Assembly: GCA_964036315.1 (NCBI GenBank)
Contig: OZ038482.1
Coordinates: forward strand, 8,673,020-8,737,019
Length of the DNA stretch: 64,000 nt
From: Acanthosepion esculentum
Lineage: Eukaryota; Mollusca; Cephalopoda; Sepiida; Sepiidae
Reading direction: 5' to 3'
A model generated the notes under the pieces. That model was not told the DNA's origin and searched no databases. It saw nothing but the letters and a program-made list of their open reading frames with translations. This document shows positions 33,740 to 45,780 of the stretch, in pieces; the stretch's first letter is position 1; each line of letters starts with the position of its first letter. A program made the position numbers and the translations under genes.

Positions 33740-34936
33740 CTAAATTCGACTTTTATTTTGAGATGTTCTGCTTGTCTCTTGTCAATTAAAGATTTGCTAA
33801 GAAATACAAATAGGAAAGATTTGAATTTGTAATTCAAACAAAAAATCAGAATCTATAATTATTATTTTTGGTTTTAATCTTGATATTTCTGTTCATGTTC
33901 ATTGGTTTACCATTCATCTGAGAACAAGGACATGAAAAAGTAGTGAAATTGTCTAATAAAAAAAAACAATTAAAAGTTGATATGGTTTTTAGCTAGATGA
34001 GGCTAAACAGTAAATACCAAGAAGTGAATCTGATATCTTGGTTCTGGTAAGAAAGTTTTTAAAAATTCATAAGCAGTGACACTAAAAACTCAAAAGAAAT
34101 AAGTTGAAAGAAAACGCTCCATGGCCCTGTGCCATACTACACTGTCGAGTAAAGTTGTTCTTTCCCTTCTCCTCCAATTAACCTCATTATGCTGAAAAAT
34201 GTTATAAATTGATCCTGAGTTCTGGTGTCATTTGGCTATGTGTTTTTGTTGCTATCCAATATGCCTTTGTTTTATGGCTTCAATATCAATCACTGAATAT
34301 ACTTTGGTCATTGTCTTTTGGGCCATGAATGATTTGGCTGAGTCAAAAAATAAAAATAATAGGTACAAAGAGCAGAGACAGAAACAAATCAGTTATTTTT
34401 TATTTTATTTTTTTTTTAAAGTTGCAAATTTAAGAATTCAAATTTCTTCATGCATTTGTTTTTTATATATTTCTACATCATAAAATGATTTACTTATCCA
34501 GCCTGGCATTCAAATATGAGTATCCACAATAAGAATTTGAAGTAATAAAAATGTTGAATTAAAAATAAATCCATGAATTACTGATGGCACATGACTTATA
34601 TATTCACAATACTTATCAAAGACCAACTAAAAAGTTTTGTGATGTTTTGCTTGTTAATGTCCAGATAAGAATTTTGTATTTTTAGAGCAGAATATGGGTA
34701 TTTATAAGCACTTATTAAATATGCAAACACATTTTCAAATTTAAAATTTTCAACACAAACAATTGCTAATCAGACAATATTCTTACCCAGGGTTGACGTG
34801 TATCTGCACCCCCACCACCACCAACCTAAATACAAAAAATAATACAATAAAATGGATATTTTCTTTTTATTAAATAAATAAACATGAACATTTTTCATGA
34901 ATAAACATTTGTTAATCCTAAATAAGTAAAATAATA
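33740..34936. other. Intergenic, nothing assigned
   Basis: AT-rich. Open frames of 60-103 codons (33526-33837 minus, 34232-34483 plus, 34770-34952 minus) lack recognisable features. The first overlaps the mTERF coding strand and is its shadow. Confidence 0.5.
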
Positions 34937-36507
34937 ACATAGGTGCCTCCACAGAAATGTGATGCCTAAGGTTTTAAAATGAATTTTTAAAATGCAAAAT
35001 CTTTCTTGAAGCTTTTCAAGCAAATAGATTTAAATTTAATGTTTCTAATAAGCAAAATATTCCTTTAAAACACTTAATAAAAAAATAAAATTTTAACAGA
35101 AATTGCATATATTTTTTTATTTTTTTGCAGTTGTTGCATCAAAGTTAAGAAAAATTCTAATAAAAATATTTTGCAAAAAAGAAATTAAACTAAAAATTAA
35201 AATACAATAGAAAATAACTAAAATAAATGGTTAAAAACAAAACTGGTAAATAAATTCTCTTCTTTGAATTCCACAGTTGTCTCTTTAACTTTACTTGTTA
35301 CAGAAATAAAAACCAATTTCTATGGATTCTTGATTTTAAGTGGAAAAAGCTGGAGGCTAAATTTTTTTACACCTATGTCAGAAATCTATATTTTGGCACC
35401 AATTCTTTGATTTTTTTCATGTCTGTGTTTTTTTTTTGTTTTTTTTTACATAGAAGTGAGAAAAAGAATGACCTGTGATAGTGAAAGAAAGGTTAAAGAG
35501 TGAATTGCAAAATACAATGCCATGAAATCAAAGAGTAATAAAAAAAAAAAAAAAAATTCTTGAATATATGAATTATCACATTTTCATTTCATAGTTTTAG
35601 AGAAGATTTTTTTCAGATTTTACTGACAAACTGAACCAAAACTCTTTCACAGAGACTTTGCTTTAACAAATTTGATCTCCGCATATAAAAGCGTTTACTT
35701 TTTGGATGCTAGCCTGCATTTATTTTTCTACCTAGAGTTTAAATTGGAATATATAAAAAGTGGAGGTACATTCACAGATTTGCTAAAAAATGAGTGTACC
35801 ATGATGTAAAAAAAAAAATGCCCCAAACTTAATAAAAAAAAAAGGTTTTATCATCAAAATATTTGTTATTATTAAGAGGAGAGACCAAAGGATTTTTTAT
35901 TATTAAAATATATTTTTTTATCTTTTTTAGAACGTTGGAAATTTTGGTAAAAAATCTTGTTTATCTTGTGTCAACAGAGGGCCAAAGATTAGGATAGGAA
36001 ATTTTAGTATCTGTTTTGTGAAAAAAAAACATGGATTTGAAAATTCTTGCAAAAATGAAATAATTATTGGATTTTAATGAAACTTTCAGGGCTTATTCAA
36101 AAAGGAATGAAATTGATTTTTGAAATGTTTCTCTTAGAAAATCTTTTGAAAATAATTTTTTTTACATCTTTTAGCCCCCATTTATTGTTTTCATTTAATC
36201 AGCTAATATTCCTCAAATAAAGTTTCAAAAATGTATATTTTATTTTTGAAAGATTTTTTTAATAAAGAGAATTATATTGTGATGACAGATGGCTAAAAAT
36301 GGTGCTAAAATGAGCTATTTTAGCAGTGTCAAAACAAAAGCTCCTTCCAGTCAATTTGAAATACAGAAAAAAGTATTTTGCTTATTGTAAATATTAAATT
36401 TAATCTATTAGCTTGAAATTAAAAGTAAAATAAAAGCTTCAAGAAAGATTTTTCATTTTTAAAAATTTATTTTAAACCTTGGGTATCACGTTTCTGTGGA
36501 CCTATGA
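34937..36507. repeat. Inverted-repeat element of the unnamed family, copy B
   Basis: The left end (34937 to about 35070, plus) and right end (36507 back to about 36375, minus) share ATAGGT-CCACAGAAA-GTGAT, AAGGTTTAAAAT, AATCTTTCTTGAAGC and AATAAGCAAAATA in opposite orientation. The right portion, read on the minus strand, continues collinear with copy A at 8.5-9.6 kb (AATAAGCCCTGAAA, a T-rich block, CCTTTGGTCTCTCCTCTT). So an old interspersed element carries an extra inverted copy of its own end. No coding sequence recognised. A run of CCAACCTACC tetramers follows on the right. Confidence 0.75.
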
Positions 36508-36578
36508 ACCAACCAACCTACCTACCTACCTACTTACCAAATTTTCTGGGCACCATATATGTATGTAAGTTTGACAAA

Positions 36579-38256
36579 GTAGGAAATTTTGGTAACTATT
36601 GAAATAAGTCGATTGAAAATTGATTTTAGTTTAAATAAATATTAACTAAAAAAAAAAACCATGGCTTCCAGTCCAGATAAAACTCCACTGCAACAGTACC
36701 AGGGCCATATTTTCTGCATGAGTGGGGGTTAGGGGGCTACGCCCAACCTCCAATATTTTTAAATAAATATTTATTTAATTACTATTTTTTTCAAGCAAAT
36801 AAAATCAATTTATCTATGTTAAAGTTAAGTTCTTGTATCTTCTTTTTAAATTATTATTTTAATAAAAAAAAGTAGTAAATAAATAAATTTTTAGTTATTT
36901 CTTTTTAAAGAAGCAAAAACTATATTGCCTCATTTTTTTTGTAATTTTTCAAAATTTACAACACCAAATAATTATTAACACAACTATATTACATTTTGTT
37001 TAAAGAAAGTAAAACTAAACAAGAAGTTGCCCCCTAAGTAACATGCTCAAACATCAAACAATAATGCTAATCATAATGTCAGTTATTAATTAAACTTAAT
37101 TATAGAGTTATCTGGATCCAAATTTCTTGTAAAAAGTGTTTTTCTTGTAAGTTTCTTTTTAAATAAGTATTTAAAGGAGAAATTATTATGGGGGGAACTT
37201 AGAAACACAATTTTGAAACTGTTTTGAATATCAATAATTAAAATGTTTAAATTTCAAATTTTGTCTTTGAAAAGCAAAAAATGATAATCAACCTTTAGTT
37301 AATTAAATAGACTGAAACTTGTGCTTCTCCAGCAACATTAGTAGTGTTTGTTTATTTCTTATGCACGACCCAACAAGTGCCTGTAAACAAACATTGAAAA
37401 TAGAATAAACTAAACAATAAATGTTTGTTTGTTTTTTTCTTTTCTTTTTTTTCAAACAAATTGTTGTATCCCTTTTTACATGTTGCTTCTTTTTTTTCTT
37501 TTTTTTTTTTTTTGTAAAAAGGGGGGCGATTTCTTATTTAGTTTTACTTTCTTTAAACAAAATGTAATATAGTTGTGGTGTTTGTCATAAATTTTGAATC
37601 AATAAATTTCTTCAAGGAAAATTACAAAAAAAAAGAGGCAATATAGTTTTTGTTTCTTTAAAAACAAATAACTAAAACTTCATTTATTTACTACTTTTTT
37701 TATTAAAATAATTTAAAAAGAAAATGCAAGAACTTAGATAAATCGATTTTATTTACTTGAATGAAAACAATAGACTAGTAATTAAATTAAATAAATACTT
37801 ATTTAAAAAAATACTTATTTATTTAAAAATATTGGAGTGGGGTCTTAGCAACCTATAGCATCCAGAAAGCACGGCCCTGGTATTGATGCAATGGGGTCTT
37901 ATCTGGACTGGAACCCATGATTTTTTTAAGTTAATACATATCTAAACGTGTGTGTCTGTGGGGGGTGGGGGCTCCAGTAGGTATGGCCCGGGTATTGTTG
38001 TAGTGGGGTTTTATCACGACCCACCCCATAGTTAATAATACTTTTTGAAAAATATTGGGGAAGGAGGCCTAGCTCCCTAATGCCCATTCTGCAAGTATGG
38101 CTTTGCTATTGTTGTAGTGGGAGTTTATCTGGACCCTATGATTTTAAGTTATTTAAAAATATATGGGAGGGGGGATTAACCCCTAAATGCCAACTCCAGA
38201 ATGGCCCTAAAATCAATTTTCAATCGACTTTTATTTCATAGTTACCAAATTTTACT
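36579..38256. repeat. Foldback-type element, nested inverted repeats with tandem subrepeats
   Basis: The outermost arms, 36579-36629 and 38207-38256, share AAATTTGGTAACTAT-GAAATA and GTCGATTGAAAATTGATTTTAG in opposite orientation. Inside, a larger inverted repeat pairs about 36659-37030 with about 37525-37925. Blocks include CCAGTCCAGATAA, CAATATTTTTAAATAAATA, AAAACTATATTGCCTC and ATTACATTTTGTTTAAAGAAAG. The right arm has about four degenerate units of roughly 105 bp (near 37830, 37950, 38050, 38160), each with GGCCCTGGTATTG- and TTATCTGGAC-like parts, against one unit on the left. Such long, modular, unequal arms are typical of Foldback/Galileo-type DNA transposons. The roughly 490-bp centre has no recognised transposase. 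Confidence 0.8.
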
Positions 38257-38260
38257 ATAT

Positions 38261-38310
<50 letters not shown>

Positions 38311-38330
38311 AGTGAGAGACAGACAGACAG

Positions 38331-38358
<28 letters not shown>
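38257..38358. repeat. Compound microsatellite (TA)n, (CAGA)n, (CA)n
   Basis: TA tract to about 38306, then AGACAGACAGAC, then CA to 38358. Begins exactly where the foldback arm ends. Confidence 0.9.
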
Positions 38359-38362
<4 letters not shown>

Positions 38363-38453
38363 CAGATAATGATATATAAATTTTTTTTATATATCAAGAA
38401 CAGTATTGTCATGTTGGGGATGTGTAACAAACCAGAAAAAAGGCCTTTGTGTG

Positions 38454-38486
38454 ATGCATTTCATCCTTCAGGACTTCATCAAACCT
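38454..38486 (-). ncRNA. Degenerate hammerhead-ribozyme-like motif
   Basis: Minus-strand bases read TTTGATGAAGTCCTGAAGGA followed by TGAAATGC. Compare the hammerhead core: CUGAUGA, a short stem II, then GAAA. Here UUGAUGA has C changed to U, stem II can pair A-U, U-A, C-G, C-G with a bulged G and loop UGAA, and GAAA is kept. Hammerheads are known in Penelope-like pseudo-LTRs and in small retroelements. The flanking stems I and III were not established, and the C change would be expected to inactivate cleavage. Confidence 0.35.
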
Positions 38487-38499
38487 ATTTTTCTTACAT

Positions 38500-40228
38500 T
38501 GGTGTGACTATATATGTAGTTGTACCAATGTAACCAAATTTGATCTGATAAATTTCTAAAGGACAAAACACTTTACACAAAAACTTTTTTCTGCTTTTTT
38601 TACATTTACATTTTTTTTTCTTCTAATCACCCAAATGTAGAAGAGAGGGTGGTGTTGTACCACATGGAAATTTATCTCCTCAACCTGTAAGGAAGGAAAA
38701 TTTAAATTTTCTGCAATCAAGTGTTACCAGGCAAAATTAACTCTACCTTCAATAAAAAAACCAGGCTATGATCAGAACTTTATGTCATGTGTCTACACAA
38801 ACAGATTGAATTCAGTTTTCCTTCTCCTAGAATAGCTACCAGCCAAGGCTAAAGAGTACAATCTGCTCTGCTTATGATATGCAACCACCAAAGATGTACA
38901 TCTTAGTTTATCTCTCATTCAACCACCTACTCTTTCATTCTCAATATAGAAATGAAGACCTGCCTGTAACATTTGTGAGTCAAGAACAGTTTGATTGAAT
39001 TCTGTAGTTTGATGCTTTATACATGATGAATTTGTTACCATGATAAGAATTTTATTTTCTCTTCTCTACCAAAGGGTCAGTGATTAACATTGTTTTCTGT
39101 TTGGTTGTGAATTGGGAATGTTAAATGACCATAACTACACCTCCCTCAAACTGAATCACACTCGTGGGCTCTTTATAACTGCCATTTACTGTAAACAAAT
39201 AACTTAAAATATTTTAGCATAAGATCAACACATGATAGTTCTGTTTGTTAAAACATCCAAGAAAATTCATTTATTTTGTGGAGGAGGAAAAACTGGAGAA
39301 AAAAAAAAAATCAGGTTTTAATTTTAATCTAAAACAATTTTTTGGTAAACTGCTACAAAACTTTGCAATGTTTGTTTCCACCCCCGCCCATTTTTTTCTT
39401 TTTATCTATCAAATTTTTTAGTTACTAATTCATTAACTGTGATTATTAAGTCAAAACAAAATTCCCCAAAAGTAGCTAACTTGGCTGGTTTGTAAGTAGA
39501 TTCTCTCAATGTCTGCTTTCCAAGATGTCTCCCGTCCTGATTCAGTGTCTACCATTTTGGAAAGAAGCCATTTCTCTTTTGCAGAACATTACAACCTTCA
39601 TTTCCCTCCCCCACATATCCCCTTAAAGTGATACAGTATCTACTTTTATACCTATCTTTATCTATCTTACATCTCTGCCGTGCCTAATGTTACACCTATC
39701 TTTCCCCACCTACAACTCTTTGCTGCCCCACCCTTCAGGTTTCTTTCATTGATGTCCATTTCCTGGTGTGTGTGTGTGGAAAGGAATTATTTGGCAATGT
39801 TGTAGCAACACCTTCCTATCTCCAGGACATCACTGCTGATCAAATTGATATGAGAGAGAGAGAGAGAGAGATTTCCGCACCTACTCAACTCAAATAGCAA
39901 ATTGAATCTGACTTTCCTTGTAGTTGTGTCATCGTCTAATTTCATCTTGCCAATTCACCTTCCAATCCCCAAATGTTTGATTTTTATTCACTCTTAAAAG
40001 TAACAAAAGGAAATTCCTGTTTGCATTGAAAATAAAATGTTCACCAATTATAAAAGTAAATGCTACTAAGAAATGAATGACTCATATAGATGTTTGTGTG
40101 TCGAAAATCTTAATTTTGTTATTGTATCAGTGGTTAGTATTTCTTTGCACATAATGACAATTTCTCATGAATAAAAATAAATTTAAATTTCCCACGAGGC
40201 AACTGAAGTGCAGCCTTATTCATTCATT
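38500..40228. other. Intergenic, SINE scrap and pyrimidine-rich patch
   Basis: A fragment at about 38815-38880 (CCAAGGCTAAAGAGTAC on the plus strand) belongs to the tRNA-derived SINE family in minus orientation. A C/T-rich patch covers 39520-39740. A (GA)n tract lies at 39850-39870. No gene recognised. Confidence 0.5.
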
Positions 40229-40236
40229 GTCTAGAG

Positions 40237-41339
40237 CAGTGGTCGCCCACCAGTGGTCTATGAACCACTGGTGGGCCACAGAAAAATTGGGACATTATTT
40301 CAATTTTTATGAAGCTTCAGATTCAAAAATGGTAAGTAACAAAACATATTATGGATGGTATATATGTTCAAGACCTTGAAATAAACACAAATACACAAAT
40401 GTGACATCATTCAGCCATAGTATAACCTAACATGACTTGTAAAGTCATGTTCAATACTTGTTACTGAATAATATCTTACCATTACTGTTGATAACTAGTT
40501 ACTGGATGGTTTACTAGTATAATTTTCTACAAAGATGGCATAGCAATGGAGTAATAACAGGATCTTCAAGAAACAGCTTACACATCAGATACAAATTCAT
40601 AAGCATTATTACTCAAACTATTTTTGCAAAATATTTAAAAAAAAACAACTTTTTAGTGTACATACGAACAAATGGGACTAAATATCACACTAAAAATCTG
40701 TAATACTTGAATAAACTTCAAATTTTCAATTTGTTTTATTTAAATAATTACACTATAACTTTGTTACCTTTAATGGGTGCATTTCATATTAATAAAATAA
40801 GTTTTCCAATTATCTATAATTCTCAAAATGTGTATGCGTGTGATCGGATGTTGTTTATGCATTTTTCAGTTTTCATCCGATTTCTGATTTCGATGAAATC
40901 TTTTTTGATAGATAATTCTTCAGTGCCAGTTTTGAGTCCAAATTGTTGGCAGTAATGGCTCTCCACTACTTCCTGTCCATTATAACTCTCAGCAACGTTT
41001 TACTATTTACTATCTGTTCTTGGATATATATCTTTCATAAAAACTTTAATAAAAATAAATAGTTTAAATTATTACAATAATATTATTATACAGTTCTTTT
41101 TTCAGTGCCACCCCCCATTCAAATTGGTACCCCCCCCCCTTTGGTGATGTGACTCAGTTGCACCCAAATGTTGTTACTAATATTGATTTTTGGGTGGGCT
41201 GACTTTAAACTTAAACTGCCAGTAATGAAAGATCTGGTCAAAGACGGGTTATACTGCTAGCTATAAATGTATTTAACTTTTTTTCCTAAATTCATATTAG
41301 TGGTCTGCCAAATGAAGTTTAAAACATTGGCAACTGCTG
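40237..41339. mobile_element. Non-autonomous hAT-family DNA transposon
   Basis: The element starts CAGTGGTCGCCCACCAGTGG at 40237. Read inward from the other end it starts CAGCAGTTGCCAATG at 41339. It is bounded by an identical 8-bp target duplication GTCTAGAG at 40229-40236 and 41340-41347. This fits the nTnnnnAn preference of Ac-like hATs. The left terminus carries a subterminal hairpin, GCCCACCAGTGGT facing ACCACTGGTGGGC. The 1103-bp interior has no recognised transposase; an 82-codon open frame at 40707-40955 has no hAT features. Directly after the right duplication comes CAGTGTTTCTCAACC, itself typical of a hAT end. Confidence 0.88.
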
Positions 41340-41347
41340 GTCTAGAG

Positions 41348-44169
41348 CAGTGTTTCTCAACCTTTTTTTTTTACTTCAGGGTATGTTTATAGAACTAAAA
41401 ACTGTATCTGACAACTGATACTACATGACAAAAGCTCTTTTTTATTTATTTATTTTTTTTTTTTGAAAGTTCAAACCCAAAACCCTTTTGTGTCCCTTTT
41501 TGTGAACAGTACTGGTAACTTTGTATTGCCACATGTCACTGATGCAAGAAACTTCCCCATTTAAAACCAGGCAAAAAACATCACATTTTTGTGTGTTAAT
41601 GTCATATCTCTAATATCATTTTTGATATTGTAATCAGCACACTATGGTAAGGTGCTAAATTGTTGGACCAAATTTAATTTATGGCACTATTAAAAGGAAT
41701 TTTTTGCAATAGATGGGACTTTTCTTTCATTTGCTACAGAATTGCTTATCAGTAGTCATCAATATTTAAATAACTAAGAAGTCAATGGAGGCTGAAAAAT
41801 GTGCACAATAAGTAGAAAGAATGCCAAAGACCAAAGCTTATCTAAATATATAACACAGATGACTAATATTGAGACTAATCCTGAAGGATGTTCTACTTCC
41901 ACATCATATCAGTTTGGTACTAATTCAAATAGAATCAAGGTGGAATGGGTCAAATGCTGGAAGCAAGAATCAATCAGTCAATGTTCGCAAGGGCAAGCTG
42001 GATGATTTACATAAGTGAATACAACTGGTTTGCTAAAAAAAAAAAACAGCAAATGTGCCCAGTCTTGCAACCAAGCCTCTATTAAGGAAGGCTAATTCTG
42101 AATTTCATTTGAAGGTGTTGGAATCTGTTTACAGTAAGTCCTACCAGCCATATCTCTAAACAAGAGTAGTTGGTAAGTATTATATATTTATATAACATTT
42201 GGTTTTCTTTTTGGATTTAGTTTTTCACTCCAGGCTTGTGTTCCCACCACCCTGACTGATTGTTTGAAATTATCTTTTAGATATGAGTCTAAGCAAATTA
42301 GTACATGTTTTACTCCCTTGATACTCCCTTTTTACTCCTCCAAAAATAGAATCTGCATTAGAGGAATCAGACAGAGTAAATGAATTTCCTGTTAAAAGTT
42401 GAGATTTTTTTCAAGCTAGATGGATACACATTTGAAATTTCTTTATGTATTTTATAAAAACTAGACTGACCATTTGGGGTGTGGGGAGAAACATTATTGT
42501 TTTGTTCTTTGAAATTGGTCTTTCTTCCCTTCTCCAAAATAAAAACAAAACATTTTAATCAATATCACCAACTCACTAGGTAAAACAGAATAAGTCAGTC
42601 TAACCTACAATCTTATACTCTGAGATAAATTCAGTGTGGATTTCCTTTAAGGTCCCACTGAAGTGACTAACCATAGATTAATTCAGGGTGTATATATATT
42701 TTTTTGTTTGTTTATTTAGATTAGGAGGAAGAAAGAGTTTTAGTTGAGAGTCTGTGAACAGGAGAAATAGAAGGGGGCTTGTGTGGTGTTATCATAAAGT
42801 TCAACTTTAGTTTGAAAAAAAAAAGTCTTTTCATTATTCAACCCACACAACTATTTTCTTTTTCTTTACTAACATCTCCATCATATTGTTGTTTTTATTA
42901 TACTTTTGGTTAATATTTTCTTATAACAAACTCAGCTGTATTCATTGCATTCATTTTCGCACACATACCCTTTGTACAGGTAGAAATACATCTCTAGCTA
43001 TGGATTAAACTGTAGAACTGACTACACTTTGCTTGCTTTGAGTTAGCAACAAGTTTAAGAAAAGAAAAACCTATGTGGAGATGTTTCATAAAATCATTAA
43101 TCCCAAGCCCCAGGAGGCTTTTCCCCAGGCAGTACCTCTCCTTTTGGAGGAGGTTGGGTTCATTGTCCGGTGCCTGATGTATCCCCAAAAGATGAAGTAC
43201 CAAGGGTGCTTAGGCAATTTTTCCATGGTATGGTATTGACCTTTAAACCTTAACCTTGTGTCACATTCGGTAGCGGTGTGTGCGTACTGGTAAATACCCA
43301 TATTACAGGAGTTTGCACTCATCACCCAATGTCTATAATATTTTGGCCATTAAAGTCATTAGTCAGTGTTTATTATTGATTTGCTTCTTTTTACTTTTAA
43401 CTCACTTTCCTTTCTTTACTAACCTAAAATGGAGGTCTTTTATTATTCCAGTCTAAGATGACTTCTTGCTTCCAAATTCTTGAAATTTGAAAGCCAACAA
43501 TTGATTATTAACAAAAAATAAAATTGAATGTATGGAGTCATTTCTGAATGATGTTTTTTTTTTGGGGGGGGGAATCTTTATTTTCCTTAATGCTGGATTC
43601 TTTTTCCTTCAGTGAAAAACTAATTCTTTGACAAATTTCCATGCACCACATAAATTTATTTATTATTTGATGAGTTTCCTGGATGTCTGGGTTCAAGGCC
43701 AATCCAAAGTTTATATAAATAACACTGTGGTTGGATTGCAGAAGACATTCTTTATTATATTTACCATCCTGGTTTACAGGAGTATTTAGGGTATCACCAG
43801 TTAATCCATCCAAGCTCTAAAGCTGTTCATTTTAAGTTTCGTTATGAACATCCTTCTATTTATAATACCATTGGATGCACTGTAATAGTTGCATATTTTT
43901 GTAAAAATTTAAAGGCATGGCTTAAATACCAATAAATGAACAATGTGATGTTTACAAGGAATGACTGGATATTTAGACAAATCATTTATTTTTCTGCATG
44001 AATTTTGGTTGTAACCAACAACTCCAAAGATTTGATGGTAAGTTATACAAACTGTTTTTATGTGTTGACTTGACTTTAGGATGTACAAAAAGTTGAATTA
44101 GGAAGCAAGTTTAAATTCTCATTGAGTCTGTTATCTTCCATTTCATTCTAATGTCCTTTGGAGAAAAAG
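41348..44169. other. Intergenic, second hAT-like end and unassigned sequence
   Basis: It opens with CAGTGTTTCTCAACC, a hAT-like terminus whose other end was not found. A 68-codon open frame (41799-42005, plus), overlapping minus frames at 42994-43325 and a 91-codon minus frame at 43538-43813 have no recognisable domain. The GC-richer piece at about 43090-43300 looks like an unassigned repeat. Confidence 0.4.
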
Positions 44170-44340
44170 ATATATCAATCCTTCCTACCCCTCCAGCTAT
44201 GGGTTAAGAAGTAGGACAAGATGGGCTCTAGGGCCTAGGGTAGCAAATCAGTCTAGGAAAAATTCAAAACTATGGAGAAGGCAACTGGAAACTACTCCAC
44301 TACCTTTCCCAAGAAATCATGAGGGAAGCTGTGGAGATCT
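44170..44340 (+). mobile_element. tRNA-derived SINE, 3' part
   Basis: CCAGCTATGGGTTAAGAAGTAG, AAGATGGGCTCTAGGGC, GAGAAGGCAACTGGAAACTA and AAGAAATCATGAGG match the body and tail of the local SINE family. No head is present. Confidence 0.7.
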
Positions 44341-44349
44341 ATCATTTCC

Positions 44350-45180
44350 TAAGCTCTGAAGGGATATGGATTTAAAAACACTTGATTTTGAATTACTGCT
44401 TGGAAGAAAAAGTTTAGAATTTGATTCCAAAAAACGTTTTTTTTCTGATTTATGACCCAGAAACAGATTTATTTACAAAAAATTCCCAGCATTTTTTGGA
44501 ATCCTATTTTTCCTAAATAGAAGGGAACAAAATATATATATATATATTTTATATACACACACACACGTATGCCATAAATAAAAATACTGATTTATCAACA
44601 CAGCACATGAATGCATATTTCTATGCAGACACTATTCCCGTGCGTGCGTGCGTGCCTGCTACACACATACACAAACTTTACTTATACAACCCAGAACCCC
44701 ACTCCACCCCGGCATTCAAACACTCTGAGTCAGAATTTTAGACTCCAAGAAGAGATTTTTATTTCTAATTAAGCAATAATATATTTCCAATTTATAAAAT
44801 GACAATCTTTGAATTTTTGTGCAAGAAAAACAGGAATTTTATTTTCCAAAATATTGTCTACAGGAATATAGATAAAAACAAAAATGTTTATTTATTTAGC
44901 GCCTTTATTAATTCGACTTCAGATGAAAACTTTCGTATCTTATTCTTTAACCAATTCTCTTTTACAGTTCTTTTGTCTGTAATGAAACAGTTAAAAAATC
45001 CGAGATGAAGATAAAAAAAAATACACATGAAGAGAGGTAAATAAATACGTTGCATTTATGTTTTTCGATATATTATTCTTTTTCCAGTCATAGACACAAA
45101 TATAATCTCAATCCTTCAAAAAAAAAAAAAAAAGAAAAAAAATATCCGGCATATTCAGAGAAACACAAACACATTCAATT
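44350..45180. other. Intergenic, nothing assigned
   Basis: A short TA/CA tract near 44530-44568, a CGTG repeat near 44638-44656 and an A run at 45118-45133. A 69-codon plus-strand open frame (44799-45008) has no recognisable domain. Confidence 0.5.
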
Positions 45181-45183
45181 CAC

Positions 45184-45300
45184 CTTTGACCGAAAACGCG
45201 ATTCGATGTCAAATGATGGAATTTGCTGAGTGCTGATTGGTTGGCTTCATTGTGACGTCACAGAAAAGAGGCGGGGCTCTATCAGCTGACTCATAGCTTT
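45184..45300. promoter_or_regulatory. Promoter-like cluster: CCAAT, CRE, GC box, AP-1
   Basis: Within 60 bp lie ATTGG (45236-45240, an inverted CCAAT box for NF-Y), TGACGTCA (45253-45260, a perfect CREB/ATF site), GGCGGGGC (45270-45277, an Sp1-type GC box), CAGCTG (45283-45288, E box) and TGACTCA (45287-45293, AP-1). The surroundings hold several CpGs in an otherwise CpG-poor window. No coding exon was found on either side. On the minus strand a possible donor, AAAG|GTGAAT, falls at 45184/45183, which could end a first exon transcribed leftwards. Factor names follow consensus sites only. Confidence 0.5.
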
Positions 45301-45780
45301 ACAATGTTCACTTTGAGGTCTGCCTCTCTAATTGCCGGTCTTATTCACTCATTACTCCATTCGCACATACTTTACACATCATCCACACCCGGTCATATAT
45401 TGTCTCTGTCTGCCATACCATACACCTTTTACGCAAATATCAACTGATGGATGAAATTAAGTTTATTTTATTTGCTTTTTTTAAGATGAAAACTGTTCTG
45501 GGCAGTTAGGACAAAACCACACGTTTTCTTTTTTTTCAGTATCTGAATATAAAGTAAAGACTTTTGTCCCTTCCGTCCTTACAAATGATGTCTTTTGAAA
45601 ATTTTTTGAATGAAAACTCTGAAATAGTAAAAAAAATTATGTAAATTTTTTTCATTGAATAAAATTCTTGTTTCAGCAAAAGGTTTATTTTTCACACAAA
45701 AAATGTTTGACGTGTACTTGTATTTTGCCTTAGTACCTTAAAAATATGATAAAAAAAAAGTTCTTAAAATTTTTATTTTA
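45301..45780. other. AT-rich sequence right of the promoter-like cluster
   Basis: Nothing coding recognised. It could contain a transcribed leader for a plus-strand gene, but no donor stood out. Confidence 0.4.

Noticed and set aside
43538..43813. 91-codon minus-strand open frame
   Set aside because: No domain recognised. It contains a GGTTCAAGGCC stretch that may be a SINE relic.
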